From assembly GCA_965242505.1 (NCBI GenBank), contig OZ251449.1, positions 620,001 to 684,000 of the forward strand: 64,000 bases of DNA, in the 5' to 3' direction. Made by a program: the position numbers and the translations under genes. The stretch is from UBA2966 sp965242505. GTDB taxonomy: Bacteria; Pseudomonadota; Alphaproteobacteria; UBA2966. Positions 24,623 through 32,711 of this stretch are shown here, piece by piece. A model generated the notes under the pieces. The model saw only the letters and a program-made list of their open reading frames with translations, ran no database searches and was not told the DNA's origin. How positions within the stretch are numbered: position 1 is the first letter of the stretch; every line of letters begins with the position of its first letter.

Positions 24623-25432
24623 TCAGGGGCGGGCCCGGTTCGAGGGCGCCGCGTCGTCGGCCGGCGCGCTGTCCGCCTGCCACGGAAGGGCGCGGCGGAG
24701 CAGGCGGTCGACGGCGAAATAGAGGGCCGCGGCGAACAGGGCGAGGACGAGGAGGGCCGCGAACATCAGGTCGATCTGCATCCGGCCGTTGGCGTGCAGC
24801 ATGACGTAGCCCAGGCCTTCGCTCGCGCCCACCCATTCGCCGACCACGGCGCCGATGGGGGCGACCGCGGCGGCGACGCGCAGGCCGGAGGCGAGGGCGG
24901 GCAGGGCCGCCGGGATGCGGATATGCCAGAGGATCGCCCACGCCCGCCCCGGGTCGCCGTCGGTCATGGCGGCGGCGAGGTCGAGCCAACCGGTCTCGGT
25001 GCGCCGCAGGCCGTCCAGGAAGCTCGCGGTCACCGGGAAATAGATGATGAGCGTCGCCATGGCCACCTTCGACGCCATGCCGTAGCCGAGCCAGAGGACC
25101 AGGACCGGGGCGATGGCGAAGACGGGTATGGCCTGGGAGACCACCAGGACCGGGAACAGCCAGCGCCGCGCCGGCCGCGACTGGTGGATGAGGACGGCGC
25201 TGAGCGCGCCCGACAGCGTTCCCAGAAGCAGCCCCAGCGTGATCTCGGCCGCGGTGACCCAGGCGTGCGCGGCCAGGAAGTCCGCCCGCTCGCCGATGAT
25301 CCGCAGCACCGGCAGGGGTCCCGGCAGGATGTACGGCGGCGCCTGGGTCGCCCAGACGACGGCCTGCCACAGCAGCGCCAGCCCGCACAGGGTGGCGAGC
25401 GCGCGCCGGAGGCGGGGCAGGGGGGCCGTCAT
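24623..25432 (-). CDS. thiX: ThiX-like ABC transporter permease
   Basis: A 269-residue inner-membrane permease of the BPD-type (SsuC/ThiX) family with about six membrane helices. The cytoplasmic EAA loop is seen at AAAMTDGDPGRAWAILWHIRIPAALPALASGL. Start ATG 25432 overlaps the ATPase stop as ATGA. It forms the channel for the ThiY-bound thiamine precursor. A much longer in-frame upstream extension is a shadow of thiZ. Confidence 0.9.
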   Translation of the reverse strand: MTAPLPRLRRALATLCGLALLWQAVVWATQAPPYILPGPLPVLRIIGERADFLAAHAWVTAAEITLGLLLGTLSGALSAVLIHQSRPARRWLFPVLVVSQAIPVFAIAPVLVLWLGYGMASKVAMATLIIYFPVTASFLDGLRRTETGWLDLAAAMTDGDPGRAWAILWHIRIPAALPALASGLRVAAAVAPIGAVVGEWVGASEGLGYVMLHANGRMQIDLMFAALLVLALFAAALYFAVDRLLRRALPWQADSAPADDAAPSNRARP

Positions 25433-26220
25433 TCCGCGCCCTCCTCGCGCGCCGGGGCCGGTCCGGACCGTCCGAGGCACGCCATCAACTCGCGGTAGCG
25501 GGCCGTGGATTCCTCCCGCGTCGGGTCGCGCGGCGGGTCGCCGGAGAGGGTCATCGCCGCGGCGATCCGCGCCGGAAGGCCCGCCATGACGTGAATGCGG
25601 TGGCCGAGGCGGACCGCTTCGATCGGGTCGTGGGTGACGAGCAGTACGGTCCGTCCCGCGAGCAGCCGTCCCGCGAGGTCCTGCAGGCGCAGCCTCGTGA
25701 GCGCGTCGAGGGCCGAGAACGGCTCGTCCATCAGCACGACGGGGCGGTCCTCCATCAACGTCCGGGCCAGCGCCGCGCGCTGGCGCATGCCGCCCGACAG
25801 CGCGGCCGGCGGATCGCCCTCGCGGCCCGACAGGCCGACGTCGAGCAACAGGCTCCGGGCGCCGTCCCGGTTCGCGGGCTCGCCCCGCAACCGGGCCCCG
25901 AGGGTGACGTTGCCGAGGACGTCGAGCCAGGGGAGGAGCAGGTCCCGCTGGTCCATGTAGGCGATCCGGCCCTTGAGCGGACGGCCGTCTCCCGCCTCGA
26001 TGGCGCCGCGTTCCGGCGTGGGGCCGAGTCCGGCGACGAGCCTCAGAAGGCTGGACTTGCCGACCCCGGAAAGGCCGAGCAGGCACGTGATCTCCCCCGC
26101 CGGGAGGGTCACCGACAGGTCCTCGAAAAGGACGCGGTCGCCGTGGCGGAACGTCACGCCGCGGACGCGCACGTCCGGCGCCCGACCGTCCGCCGCCGAT
26201 GGGCCTTCGCCGTCGCTCAT
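25429..26220 (-). CDS. thiZ: ThiZ-like ABC transporter ATPase
   Basis: A 263-residue ABC ATPase. Walker A is GLSGVGKSS (about 48-56), the Q-loop region is YMDQRDLLLPW, the signature is LSGGMRQRAALARTL, Walker B is VVLMDEPFSALD, and the switch is VTHD. It is the first gene of the operon, directly downstream of the TPP riboswitch, and powers import through ThiX. ATG at 26220 is only a few bases from the riboswitch end, so the switch may hide the ribosome-binding site. Confidence 0.92.
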   Translation of the reverse strand: MSDGEGPSAADGRAPDVRVRGVTFRHGDRVLFEDLSVTLPAGEITCLLGLSGVGKSSLLRLVAGLGPTPERGAIEAGDGRPLKGRIAYMDQRDLLLPWLDVLGNVTLGARLRGEPANRDGARSLLLDVGLSGREGDPPAALSGGMRQRAALARTLMEDRPVVLMDEPFSALDALTRLRLQDLAGRLLAGRTVLLVTHDPIEAVRLGHRIHVMAGLPARIAAAMTLSGDPPRDPTREESTARYRELMACLGRSGPAPAREEGAE

Positions 26221-26227
26221 GGAGACA

Positions 26228-26330
26228 CCTTTCCCTACGCCGGCATGATCCGGATCAGGTTCTTGGGGTCGTCCCGCGAGACGGGACCTCTCAGCCGCGA
26301 TGCGCGGCTCCCCCCAGTGACGGAACGAGT
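26228..26330 (-). promoter_or_regulatory. TPP riboswitch (THI element)
   Basis: On the minus strand the conserved core is plain: GGCTGAGAGG, then ACCC, then GAACCTGATCCGGATCATGC followed by CGGCGTAGGGAAAGG. This is the thiamine pyrophosphate aptamer. It ends about 8 bases before the thiZ start, consistent with control of translation start or early termination. It explains regulation of thiZXY. Confidence 0.96.
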
Positions 26331-26409
26331 ATACGCCTCCGGCCCGGCCGATCAAGGGCCGCCGCGCGCCGGGCGTTTACACCGCCGCCGTTTTCCGTAG
26401 TCTCGCCCC

Positions 26410-26904
26410 ATGTCCGGACCGATCCGAAGCCGCCGCGCGCTCGGCGTCCTGGCGATCCTGGCGCTCGCCGCGCCGGGTTCTCCGCTCCCCGCGCGCGGAG
26501 GGGCGTCGGGCATGGCCGACTCGGAGGTGGCGATCGTCTCCGGGAGCGGCGAGCACCGGTTCGAGGTCGAGGTCGCGCGCACGGCCGAGGAGCAGGCCCG
26601 CGGCCTGATGCACCGCCGGGAGCTCGCGGCCGACGCCGGGATGCTGTTCGACTACGGCCGTCCCCGGAACGTCGCCATGTGGATGCGCAACACGCATATC
26701 CCGCTCGACATGATCTTCATCGGCGCCGACTGGCGGATCACGCGCATCGTGGAGCGGACGGTGCCGTTCTCGCTGGCGACGGTGGCGTCCGAAGGGCCGG
26801 TCCGGGCCGTGCTCGAGGTCAACGCCGGCACGGCGTCGCGACTCGGCATCCGCCCCGGAGACCGCGTGGTCCACGAAGGCGCGGGTTCGGGCGGCCCCCG
26901 TTGA
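26410..26904 (+). CDS. DUF192 family exported protein
   Basis: A 164-residue protein with a signal peptide (about residues 1-30) and the DUF192 domain: FEVEVARTAEEQARGLMHRREL, GMLFDYGRPRNVAMWMRNTHIPLDMIFI, and VLEVNAGTASRLGIRPGD. The family is widespread and its biochemical role unsettled. Its stop is one base before the GTG of the thioesterase gene, so the two are probably co-transcribed. Confidence 0.88.
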   Translation: MSGPIRSRRALGVLAILALAAPGSPLPARGGASGMADSEVAIVSGSGEHRFEVEVARTAEEQARGLMHRRELAADAGMLFDYGRPRNVAMWMRNTHIPLDMIFIGADWRITRIVERTVPFSLATVASEGPVRAVLEVNAGTASRLGIRPGDRVVHEGAGSGGPR

Positions 26905-26905
26905 C

Positions 26906-27349
26906 GTGACGGGCGGCGGGGCGACCGACGGGCGGGGGGTTCCCGCCGGATTTGCGCCGATCGGCGGGCCCTCGCCGTTCGGCCGGCTCCTCGGCCCCGT
27001 CCATGAGCGTCCGGAGGAGGGCGGGGCCTTCGCGCGGGGACTCAGGATCGAGGACAGGCACACGAACCTCGGCGGCGTGGTCCATGGCGGCGTGCTGATG
27101 TCTTTCGCCGACGTCGTGCTCGGCACCGTGAGCTACCGCCACGCCGGCCGTCCGGGCGCGAGCATCCGCATGGTTTCGGACTTCGTCGCGCCCGCGCGCG
27201 TCGGCGACTGGCTCGAGGGGCGCGGCGCGGTGACGAAGGCGACGCGCTCGATCGTTTTCGCCGCCGGCGAACTGACCGTCGACGGACGGACGATCCTGAC
27301 GATGTCGGGAACCTACAAGCTCCTCGGCGAACCCCGGGACGCCGATTGA
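26906..27349 (+). CDS. PaaI-like hotdog thioesterase
   Basis: A 147-residue single hotdog domain. The active-site motif HTNLGGVVHGGVLMSFADVV matches the HGGxxxxxxD pattern of PaaI/YbgC-type acyl-CoA thioesterases, followed by a strand with SDFVAPARVGDWLEGRG. Starts at GTG 26906, one base after the DUF192 stop. It hydrolyses acyl- or aryl-CoA; the exact substrate cannot be read from the sequence. Confidence 0.85.
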   Translation: MTGGGATDGRGVPAGFAPIGGPSPFGRLLGPVHERPEEGGAFARGLRIEDRHTNLGGVVHGGVLMSFADVVLGTVSYRHAGRPGASIRMVSDFVAPARVGDWLEGRGAVTKATRSIVFAAGELTVDGRTILTMSGTYKLLGEPRDAD

Positions 27350-27579
27350 AGCCCCCCGCGCAAGTCGGATTTCAGGAGTTTTGCCGGGGAAGGCGAGTCC
27401 GATTGCGGATTCGGGTGATGGATCGGGCCTGAATGCGTCGAAAACGGGCGCTGCGCCGCCCCTCCGCCCACGCAACGCCACGCGCTCGCCAATCATGCGG
27501 AGTTTCATGCTGCTTGTCCGCAAGCTCCATCCGGCGACGGGGGCGCCGCAGGGTCAGTTCGCGCTCTTCCCCCCTTGGC

Positions 27580-27718
27580 GCGACCCCCACCCCGACCCTC
27601 CCCCTGCCAGGGAGAGGGAGAACGAGAGGGACGCGAAGGGAGCCATCGACGCCCCCTTCCCTCTGACCATTGATACTCCTCCCCCCTGACAGGGGGGAGG
27701 TCGGGAGGGGGGCGGACC
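27580..27718. repeat. Palindromic element with long flank
   Basis: Halves A and B inverted. The left flank (about 27510-27580, TTGTCCGCAAGC and CGCCGCAGGGTC) is an inverted match to the flank of the element near 52750-52815, so the mobile or repeated unit may be longer than the palindromes. Confidence 0.65.
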
Positions 27719-27830
27719 GCGGTCCCGACCTGGCCGCCGGCATGATCGATGAGCCGTTCGACGACCGCTTCGTCGGTCACGCCTTCGACCGCGGCGCCGA
27801 TGGACGGGCGCGGCGCGTTCTCAATCGCCC

Positions 27831-27990
27831 GTGAACAGCGACAATACCGCGCCGTCAACGCTTCGAGGCGGTTGCCCGGCGGCGCGCGAAGGTCCTCGAC
27901 GCGGATCGCGTGATCGATCCGGCCCCGCTCGCCTTGCGCCCGGCGCAGGACCGACGCCGGAAACGATTTCTCGCTGCGGAGGTCGCCGAT
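27831..27990 (-). pseudogene. Possible HigB/RelE-like toxin remnant
   Basis: The minus strand reads RIDHAIRVEDLRAPPGNRLEAL, which resembles the central signature of HigB-type killer toxins (LxxPPGNRLEAL). No complete gene can be built: the downstream part is out of frame or lost and no start is convincing. The rest of the 27350-28031 gap holds a palindromic element and nothing else I can name. Confidence 0.35.
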
Positions 27991-28031
27991 TGATGTCTTG
28001 CCGGCCGTTGATCTATAAACGCCGCGTCTCG

Positions 28032-28108
28032 CGGGGAGTAGCTCAGCCTGGTAGAGCGCCGGCTTTGGGAGCCGGGGGCCGCTGGTTCGAATCCAGTCTC
28101 CCCGACCA
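28032..28108 (+). tRNA. tRNA-Pro (UGG)
   Basis: Full cloverleaf. Acceptor arms CGGGGAG and CTCCCCG pair perfectly. D-arm AGCTCAGCCTGGTAGAGC, anticodon loop CTTTGGGAG with anticodon TGG, T-loop GGTTCGAATCC, discriminator A and encoded CCA. Confidence 0.96.
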
Positions 28109-28147
28109 CGGTCGAGGCGTCGAGGCTTCGCACGGATGAGGTTCGCG

Positions 28148-28441
28148 ATGCGGGCGCGGATATATCGACCCGCCAGGACGGCGATGCAGTCGGGCCAGGC
28201 GAGGACCAGGGATTGGGTCGTGCGCTTCGAGCCCGAGGCGGCGCGGCGCATCGATCCGCTGATGGGCTGGACGTCGTCTTCGGACACGGGCCAGCAGGTG
28301 ACGATGCGGTTTCCCACCCGCGAGGCGGCCGTCGCCTATTGCGAGAGGCGCGGCGTCCCGTATCAGGTGCTGGAGCCCCGGCGGCGCAGGTTCAGGGCGA
28401 AGTCCTATGCGGACAACTTCCGCCACGACGCGGTGAGATAG
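28148..28441 (+). CDS. NADH dehydrogenase NDUFS4-like accessory subunit
   Basis: A 97-residue protein of the complex I ETC_C1 NDUFS4 family: ARIYRPARTAMQSGQARTRDWVVRFEP, DPLMGWTSSSDT and the end KSYADNFRHDAVR. Homologues occur in mitochondria and Alphaproteobacteria, where the subunit stabilises the peripheral arm near the NADH-oxidising module. Start ATG 28148 aligns best with relatives; 28136 is an alternative. Lies between tRNA-Pro and tRNA-Arg. Confidence 0.9.
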   Translation: MRARIYRPARTAMQSGQARTRDWVVRFEPEAARRIDPLMGWTSSSDTGQQVTMRFPTREAAVAYCERRGVPYQVLEPRRRRFRAKSYADNFRHDAVR

Positions 28442-28498
28442 GCGGATTCCCGCGCCGGCGCGCGGCGGTTCGCGCTACACTCCCGTCCATCGCCCAGC

Positions 28499-28575
28499 GG
28501 CCCCGTAGCTCAACTGGATAGAGCATCGGCCTTCTAAGCCGAGGGTTGCAGGTTCGAGTCCTGCCGGGGTCGCCA
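28499..28575 (+). tRNA. tRNA-Arg (UCU)
   Basis: Acceptor GGCCCCG pairs with CGGGGTC (one G-T). D-arm AGCTCAACTGGATAGAGC, anticodon loop CCTTCTAAG with anticodon TCT, T-loop GGTTCGAGTCC, discriminator G and encoded CCA at 28573-28575. Confidence 0.96.
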
Positions 28576-28579
28576 CGCC

Positions 28580-28712
28580 CGCTCTTCTCCCTCCCCCCTG
28601 CCAGGGGGGGAGGAGTGTGAAAAGGGGATCCGCACACTTCGCACACCTTCCCTCCGCCCCCTCGTTCTCCCTCCCCCTTGCAGGGGGAGGGCCGGGGTGG
28701 GGGTCGCGCCGG
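28580..28712. repeat. Palindromic element downstream of tRNA-Arg
   Basis: Half B variant immediately after the tRNA, the linker CCGCACACTTCGCACACC shared with the 22.6-23.5 kb array, then half A. Confidence 0.7.
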
Positions 28713-28859
28713 GGGGAGCGGCGCGAGAAGCGCGGCCCGGCGTTCGTCGTGGCCAGCGCGGGGAATGTGGGTTAACGTTGGCGGCGTTCGGGGCGCCGCG
28801 CGGCGTTCTCGCGACGGCCCGGCCGGCGAACCGGCCCGTTTCCAGCGAAGGGAGCCGCA

Positions 28860-29885
28860 ATGCCCGCGGTCGACTCGGCGAACAAGGAATGGATCGACAG
28901 GACGGTCGAGGAGGCGCTCGAGCCCGACCTGCCGATCTGCGATCCGCATCATCATTTCTGGGAGTTCCGGTACGAACGGCCGGCCCATCACTACCTGCTG
29001 GACGACCTCCTGGCGGACATCGGCGCCGGACACAACGTCGTCTCGACGGTCTTCATCGAATGTTCGGCGATGTACAGGCGGGACGGCCCCGAGGAGATGC
29101 GGGTCGTCGGCGAGGTGGAGTTCGTCAACGGCATCGCGGCCATGAGCGCCTCGGGCCTCTACGGCGATGCGCGGATCGCGGCGGGGATCGTCGGCCATGC
29201 GGACCTGACGTTGGGAAGCGCCGTCGGCGCCGTGCTGGACGCGCAGGTCGCCGCCGGCGGCGGCCGCTTTCGCGGCATCCGGCACATCGTGACCTGGGAG
29301 GAAACGGGCCACTTCCCGCCGGCGCGCACGAAACCCGCGCCGCGCCTGCTGCTCGACCCCAGGTTCCGCGAGGGTTTCGCGGAACTGGGACCGCGCGGCC
29401 TCGGCTTCGAGGCGTGGTGTTTCCATCCGCAGTTGCCCGAGGTCGCCGACCTCGCCCGCGCCTTCCCCGACACGACGATCGTCCTCGACCATTTCGGCGG
29501 GCCGCTCGGGGTCGGCCCCTACGCGGGCAGGCGGGACGAGATATTCGAAAGCTGGAGCCGGGACGTTGCCGAGCTTGCGGCCTGTCCCAACGTGGTGGCC
29601 AAGCTCGGCGGCATCAACATGGACATCAACGGTTTCGGCTGGCACGAGCGAGAGCGGCCGCCGACCAGCGCCGAGCTCATGGAGGCGACGCGGCGTTACT
29701 ACGAGCGCGCGATCGACGTCTTCGGCCCGGACCGCTGCATGTTCGAGTCCAACTTCCCCGTCGACATGATCAGTTGCGGCTACGTCGTGCTGTGGAACGC
29801 GTTCAAGCGTCTGACCGCGAACTATTCGGACGCCGAGAAGGCGGCCCTTTACCACGACACGGCGGCGCGGGTGTACGGGTTGTAA
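28860..29885 (+). CDS. Amidohydrolase (TIM-barrel metal-dependent hydrolase)
   Basis: A 341-residue amidohydrolase-2 family enzyme. The N-terminal metal site is ICDPHHHFWEF; internal landmarks are FRGIRHIVTWEE, FEAWCFHPQLPEVADLARAFP, TTIVLDHFGGPLG and the C-terminal FGPDRCMFESNFPVDM, carrying the last metal-binding Asp region. Relatives hydrolyse lactones or decarboxylate aromatic acids. A DUF3237 gene follows after about 85 bp, a frequent pairing in catabolic loci, so they may act on one compound. Confidence 0.88.
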   Translation: MPAVDSANKEWIDRTVEEALEPDLPICDPHHHFWEFRYERPAHHYLLDDLLADIGAGHNVVSTVFIECSAMYRRDGPEEMRVVGEVEFVNGIAAMSASGLYGDARIAAGIVGHADLTLGSAVGAVLDAQVAAGGGRFRGIRHIVTWEETGHFPPARTKPAPRLLLDPRFREGFAELGPRGLGFEAWCFHPQLPEVADLARAFPDTTIVLDHFGGPLGVGPYAGRRDEIFESWSRDVAELAACPNVVAKLGGINMDINGFGWHERERPPTSAELMEATRRYYERAIDVFGPDRCMFESNFPVDMISCGYVVLWNAFKRLTANYSDAEKAALYHDTAARVYGL

Positions 29886-29970
29886 CCTCGCCCCGCCGGC
29901 CGCCGGGCGTCCCCGCGCGACGTCGGGGAGGGCCGCCGGCGGCGGGGACTTCACGGGAAGGAGAAGCGGC

Positions 29971-30432
29971 ATGACCGGAATCGCCACGGCGCATCTTTTC
30001 GACATGCATCTCGACGTCGATCCGGCTTACGTCGACACGGGCCTCGGACATCTCGGCAGGCGCCTCGTCGCCTCGGTCACGGGCGGCGTCTTCGAAGGCG
30101 AACGCCTGAGGGGAAGCGTTCGGTCGGGCGGCGGCGACTGGCTGCTCAACCGGACCGACGGAGTCACCCAGCTCGACGTGCGCCTGGCCCTCGAGACCGA
30201 CGACGGCGCCGCGATCTACATGTTCTATCGCGGTTATCGCCACGGGCCCGCCCGGGTTCTGGAGCGGCTCGCCAACGGCGAGGAGGTCGACCCGTCCGAG
30301 TACTACCAGCGCGTCGCTCCGTTCTACGAGACGGGGGACGAGCGTTACGCCTGGCTGACCCGGACGGTTTCGGTCGCGACGGGATGGCGGCGGCCCGACG
30401 GCCCCAGCTACCGGGTGTTCGAGGTTCTGTGA
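29971..30432 (+). CDS. DUF3237 family protein
   Basis: A 153-residue small beta-barrel protein: TGGVFEGERLRGSVRSGGGDWLLNRTDGVTQLDVRLALETDDGAAIYMFYRGYRHG, and near the end YAWLTRTVSVATGWRRPDG. These are the hallmarks of DUF3237, of unknown activity. The ribosome-binding site GGAAGGAGAAG precedes ATG 29971. Its genomic partner is the amidohydrolase upstream. Confidence 0.85.
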   Translation: MTGIATAHLFDMHLDVDPAYVDTGLGHLGRRLVASVTGGVFEGERLRGSVRSGGGDWLLNRTDGVTQLDVRLALETDDGAAIYMFYRGYRHGPARVLERLANGEEVDPSEYYQRVAPFYETGDERYAWLTRTVSVATGWRRPDGPSYRVFEVL

Positions 30433-30467
30433 CCGCAGCGGGCCGGGCCCCGGGCCGCCCCGGCTCC

Positions 30468-30722
30468 TCACTCGTTCCCGGGCAGAGGCTCCGCGGGCAC
30501 TCCTTCGCGTTCGGCCACGCCGGGCGGCACCTCCACCTCGTCGCGCGGGAGGGCGTCGAACGCGAGCGCCGGCGCGAGCGCGGCGAGGGCGGCCAGAAGG
30601 ACGGCCGCCTTCCAGTGCAGGTCGGCGGGCCCCGGACGACGGCGGAGGCGCGACCCCCGCCACAGGACGAATCCGGCGAACAGGACCGCCGTCGACACGA
30701 TCCACACGAGAAACGCGCCCAT
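30468..30722 (-). CDS. Small two-helix membrane protein, hypothetical
   Basis: An 84-residue protein with two predicted membrane helices (FLVWIVSTAVLFAGFVLW and WKAAVLLAALAALAPALAF) joined by a basic loop, and an acidic soluble tail. I do not recognise it. A longer reading frame upstream is repeat-derived. It is convergent with the DUF3237 gene. Confidence 0.5.
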   Translation of the reverse strand: MGAFLVWIVSTAVLFAGFVLWRGSRLRRRPGPADLHWKAAVLLAALAALAPALAFDALPRDEVEVPPGVAEREGVPAEPLPGNE

Positions 30723-30784
30723 GGGTTCGTTGTAGCGCGGGCCCGCGGCGGACGCCAGCCCCGCCGCGCGCGCTCCTCTCTCCC

Positions 30785-30890
30785 GACGCGACCCCCACCC
30801 CGACCCTCCCCCTGCCAGGGGGAGGGAGAAGAATGGAGGGAGCCAATTCATAACTCCTCCCCCCTGACAGGGGGGAGGGCGGGAGGGGGG
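30785..30890. repeat. Palindromic element
   Basis: Halves A and B inverted (CCCTGCCAGGGGGAGGGAG ... CCCTGACAGGGGGGAGGG), between the small membrane gene and hisI. Confidence 0.75.
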
Positions 30891-30922
30891 TGTATCGCGG
30901 TCCCGCGACTCCGCGCGGGGTT

Positions 30923-31333
30923 TCAGTCTCCGTAGAGCTCCTTCGGATCGACCTCGACCTCCGCGATGGTTTCGAGGCCGCCGTCGCGCACGGCGGTGAA
31001 GAAGCAGTGGCGCCGCCCCGTGTGGCACGCCAGCCCCTTCTGATCGACCAGCAGGAGGAGCGTGTCGCCGTCGCAGTCCACGCGCATCTCCTCGAGCGTC
31101 TGGGTCTGCCCCGACGACTCGCCCTTGCGCCAGAGCCTGTTCCGGGATCGCGACCAGTAGTGCGCCGCGCCCGTCGCCAGGGTCCGCTCGACGGCCTCGC
31201 GGTTCATCCAGGCCATCATCAGGACTTCCCCGGAATCGTGCTGTTGCGCGATGGCGGGGACGAGGCCCCTCGCGTCGAAGGCGATGGCGTCGAGGATCGC
31301 CGGATCGACCGCCTTGCCGTCGGAGTCCTGCAT
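30923..31333 (-). CDS. hisI: Phosphoribosyl-AMP cyclohydrolase
   Basis: A 136-residue enzyme of histidine biosynthesis that opens the purine ring of phosphoribosyl-AMP (third step). Motifs are FDARGLVPAIAQQHDSGEVLMMAWMN, RSRNRLWRKGESSGQTQ, VDCDGDTLLLLVDQKG and LACHTGRRHCFF; the paired Cys and the Asp residues bind zinc and magnesium. ATG 31333 gives the normal length. The reading frame is open without a stop up to 31531, fused to the start of a truncated toxin gene, so a 202-residue chimera could also be made. Confidence 0.92.
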   Translation of the reverse strand: MQDSDGKAVDPAILDAIAFDARGLVPAIAQQHDSGEVLMMAWMNREAVERTLATGAAHYWSRSRNRLWRKGESSGQTQTLEEMRVDCDGDTLLLLVDQKGLACHTGRRHCFFTAVRDGGLETIAEVEVDPKELYGD

Positions 31334-31531
31334 GACGAGTTTTCCACCCCCGCTTTGCCGCCGTTCCCCATGATACGCGCTGGCGCGCCTTTCCTCATAC
31401 GCCAGCGCGAGCAGCGTGTCGTCAGCGGCCCCCGGATCCCTGTCCCGGACGGAAGCGACGTCGTGGCCGAGATCGGTCAAGGAAGCCGCCAGACTCCGCG
31501 ACGACGCGCAGACGTCGAGGAGAAACCTCAC
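31334..31531 (-). pseudogene. Truncated DUF5615 toxin fused in frame to hisI
   Basis: The first about 50 residues (RFLLDVCASSRSLAASLTDLGHDVASVRDRDPGAADDTLLALA) match the start of the intact DUF5615 (PIN-like) toxin at 31860. The rest of the toxin is missing and the frame runs on into hisI. Its ATG (31531) overlaps the upstream antitoxin stop as ATGA, as in an intact module. A deletion joining toxin and hisI is the simplest explanation. Confidence 0.75.
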
Positions 31532-31782
31532 GAGGCTTCCCGCACGGGAACCCGTTCATACACGCGCTCCCCCGCCAGCGCGCGGTGGGCGAACAGCAGG
31601 CACGCCCGGATGTCCTCCGGAGTCAATTCCGGGTACTCGCTCAGAATGACTTCCGCGCTGTCCCCCGCCGCCAGCATCCCCAGGACGTGCTCTACCGCGA
31701 TCCGCATGTCGCGAATGATCGGTTTGCCGCCGAAGATCTCGGGCCGCACCGTGATACGCGACAGAAATTCGGTCTCCGTCAT
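31528..31782 (-). CDS. DUF433 antitoxin (partner toxin truncated)
   Basis: An 84-residue DUF433 protein: FLSRITVRPEIFGGKPIIRD, MRIAVEHVLGMLAAGDSAEVILSEYPELTPEDIRACLLFA. AAGGGAG precedes the ATG. DUF433 proteins have a DNA-binding helix-turn-helix and act as antitoxins to DUF5615 toxins. The cognate toxin here keeps only its N-terminus, so this antitoxin may be an orphan. It is a close paralogue of the one at 32216. Confidence 0.85.
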   Translation of the reverse strand: MTETEFLSRITVRPEIFGGKPIIRDMRIAVEHVLGMLAAGDSAEVILSEYPELTPEDIRACLLFAHRALAGERVYERVPVREAS

Positions 31783-31859
31783 GTTCTCCCTTCCTTGCGC
31801 GGCGTCGCGACCTTGCGCCAAGGGTCCATGGGATGTTTCCGAGATCGGTGGCGGCGGCC

Positions 31860-32219
31860 CTATGATAACGGCAGGTGTCTGGAGATGCGCACCCGCTCAC
31901 CGCGGACCGTGACCACCGCTCGTGTTTCCAGAGCCGGCCGATGCCTCTCGATCACAAGGCGCATCAAGGTGATGCGCTGCTCCGCCGGAACGTCGGGGAG
32001 GCGCACCAGACCCGCATGCGGCGTCCGTTTCGCATAGACGAGTTCTCCGAAATCGGTATCGATCGTCACCAAAATCCTGTCCTCGGCCGCGGCCCGTTCC
32101 AGCAACATCGCGTCGCCCGGATCGGTTCCGAGTTCGCGCGCTTCGACCGCATCGTACCCCCGGCCGCGTAGCCAGTTCGCCAGGAGGCGTCCGGCGCAAC
32201 TGTCGACGAGGAATCTCAA
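31860..32219 (-). CDS. DUF5615 PIN-like toxin
   Basis: A 119-residue toxin with the DUF5615 (Mut7-C-like PIN) fold: MRFLVDSCAGRLLANWLRGRGYDAV with the first Asp, ELGTDPGDAMLLERAAAEDRILVTIDTDFGELV with the acidic cluster, then GLVRLPDVP. Probably a ribonuclease. Its ATG overlaps the antitoxin stop (ATGA at 32216-32219), giving antitoxin-first order. Confidence 0.85.
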   Translation of the reverse strand: MRFLVDSCAGRLLANWLRGRGYDAVEARELGTDPGDAMLLERAAAEDRILVTIDTDFGELVYAKRTPHAGLVRLPDVPAEQRITLMRLVIERHRPALETRAVVTVRGERVRISRHLPLS

Positions 32220-32464
32220 GATTCCGCCACAGCCACCGCCGACAGCGTGTCGCCGGCGATGACCGCGTGCGCATAGGCGGCGCAGGCGCGGATGTCGTCC
32301 GGCTCCAACCCGGGGTAATCCTCCAGGATGGCTTCCTGCGTAACTCCTTGCGCCAGCAGGCTCAGGACGAGCTCCACCGAGATCCGCATGTCGCGGATGA
32401 TCGGCTTGCCGCCGAAGACCTCGGGCCGCGCGGTGATACGCGACAGCAATTCATCATGGGTCAT
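32216..32464 (-). CDS. DUF433 antitoxin
   Basis: An 82-residue antitoxin: LLSRITARPEVFGGKPIIRD, MRISVELVLSLLAQGVTQEAILEDYPGLEPDDIRACAAYA. Start ATG 32464 has AACGGAG upstream; a longer frame to 32536 is less likely. Pairs with the DUF5615 toxin. The two DUF433/DUF5615 modules lie side by side and look like an ancient local duplication. Confidence 0.87.
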   Translation of the reverse strand: MTHDELLSRITARPEVFGGKPIIRDMRISVELVLSLLAQGVTQEAILEDYPGLEPDDIRACAAYAHAVIAGDTLSAVAVAES

Positions 32465-32711
32465 CTCCGTTCCCTCCGAACGCCGACAGCGACATGGCGT
32501 CGAGGAAGCGCTCTTCCGCGCCGCCCCTTTCCCCATGACACATACTTCTTGACGTTACCCCCCGGAACGCGGCGATGCCCGGTCGGCGGCGAAAATGATA
32601 TCATGACGGCCGGCGCGGCGAGGACGGACGCGGCCGCGCCGCCGCGATTCGGCATAAGCCTGCCGTGTAATCCGTCCGAGCGAGGTCAGGCCGCGGGCGT
32701 CCGGCCGTCGT

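Noticed and set aside
27505..28317. 270-residue minus-strand frame across tRNA-Pro
   Set aside because: It runs through a palindromic element and antisense to a tRNA; only a short toxin-like fragment inside it resembles protein.
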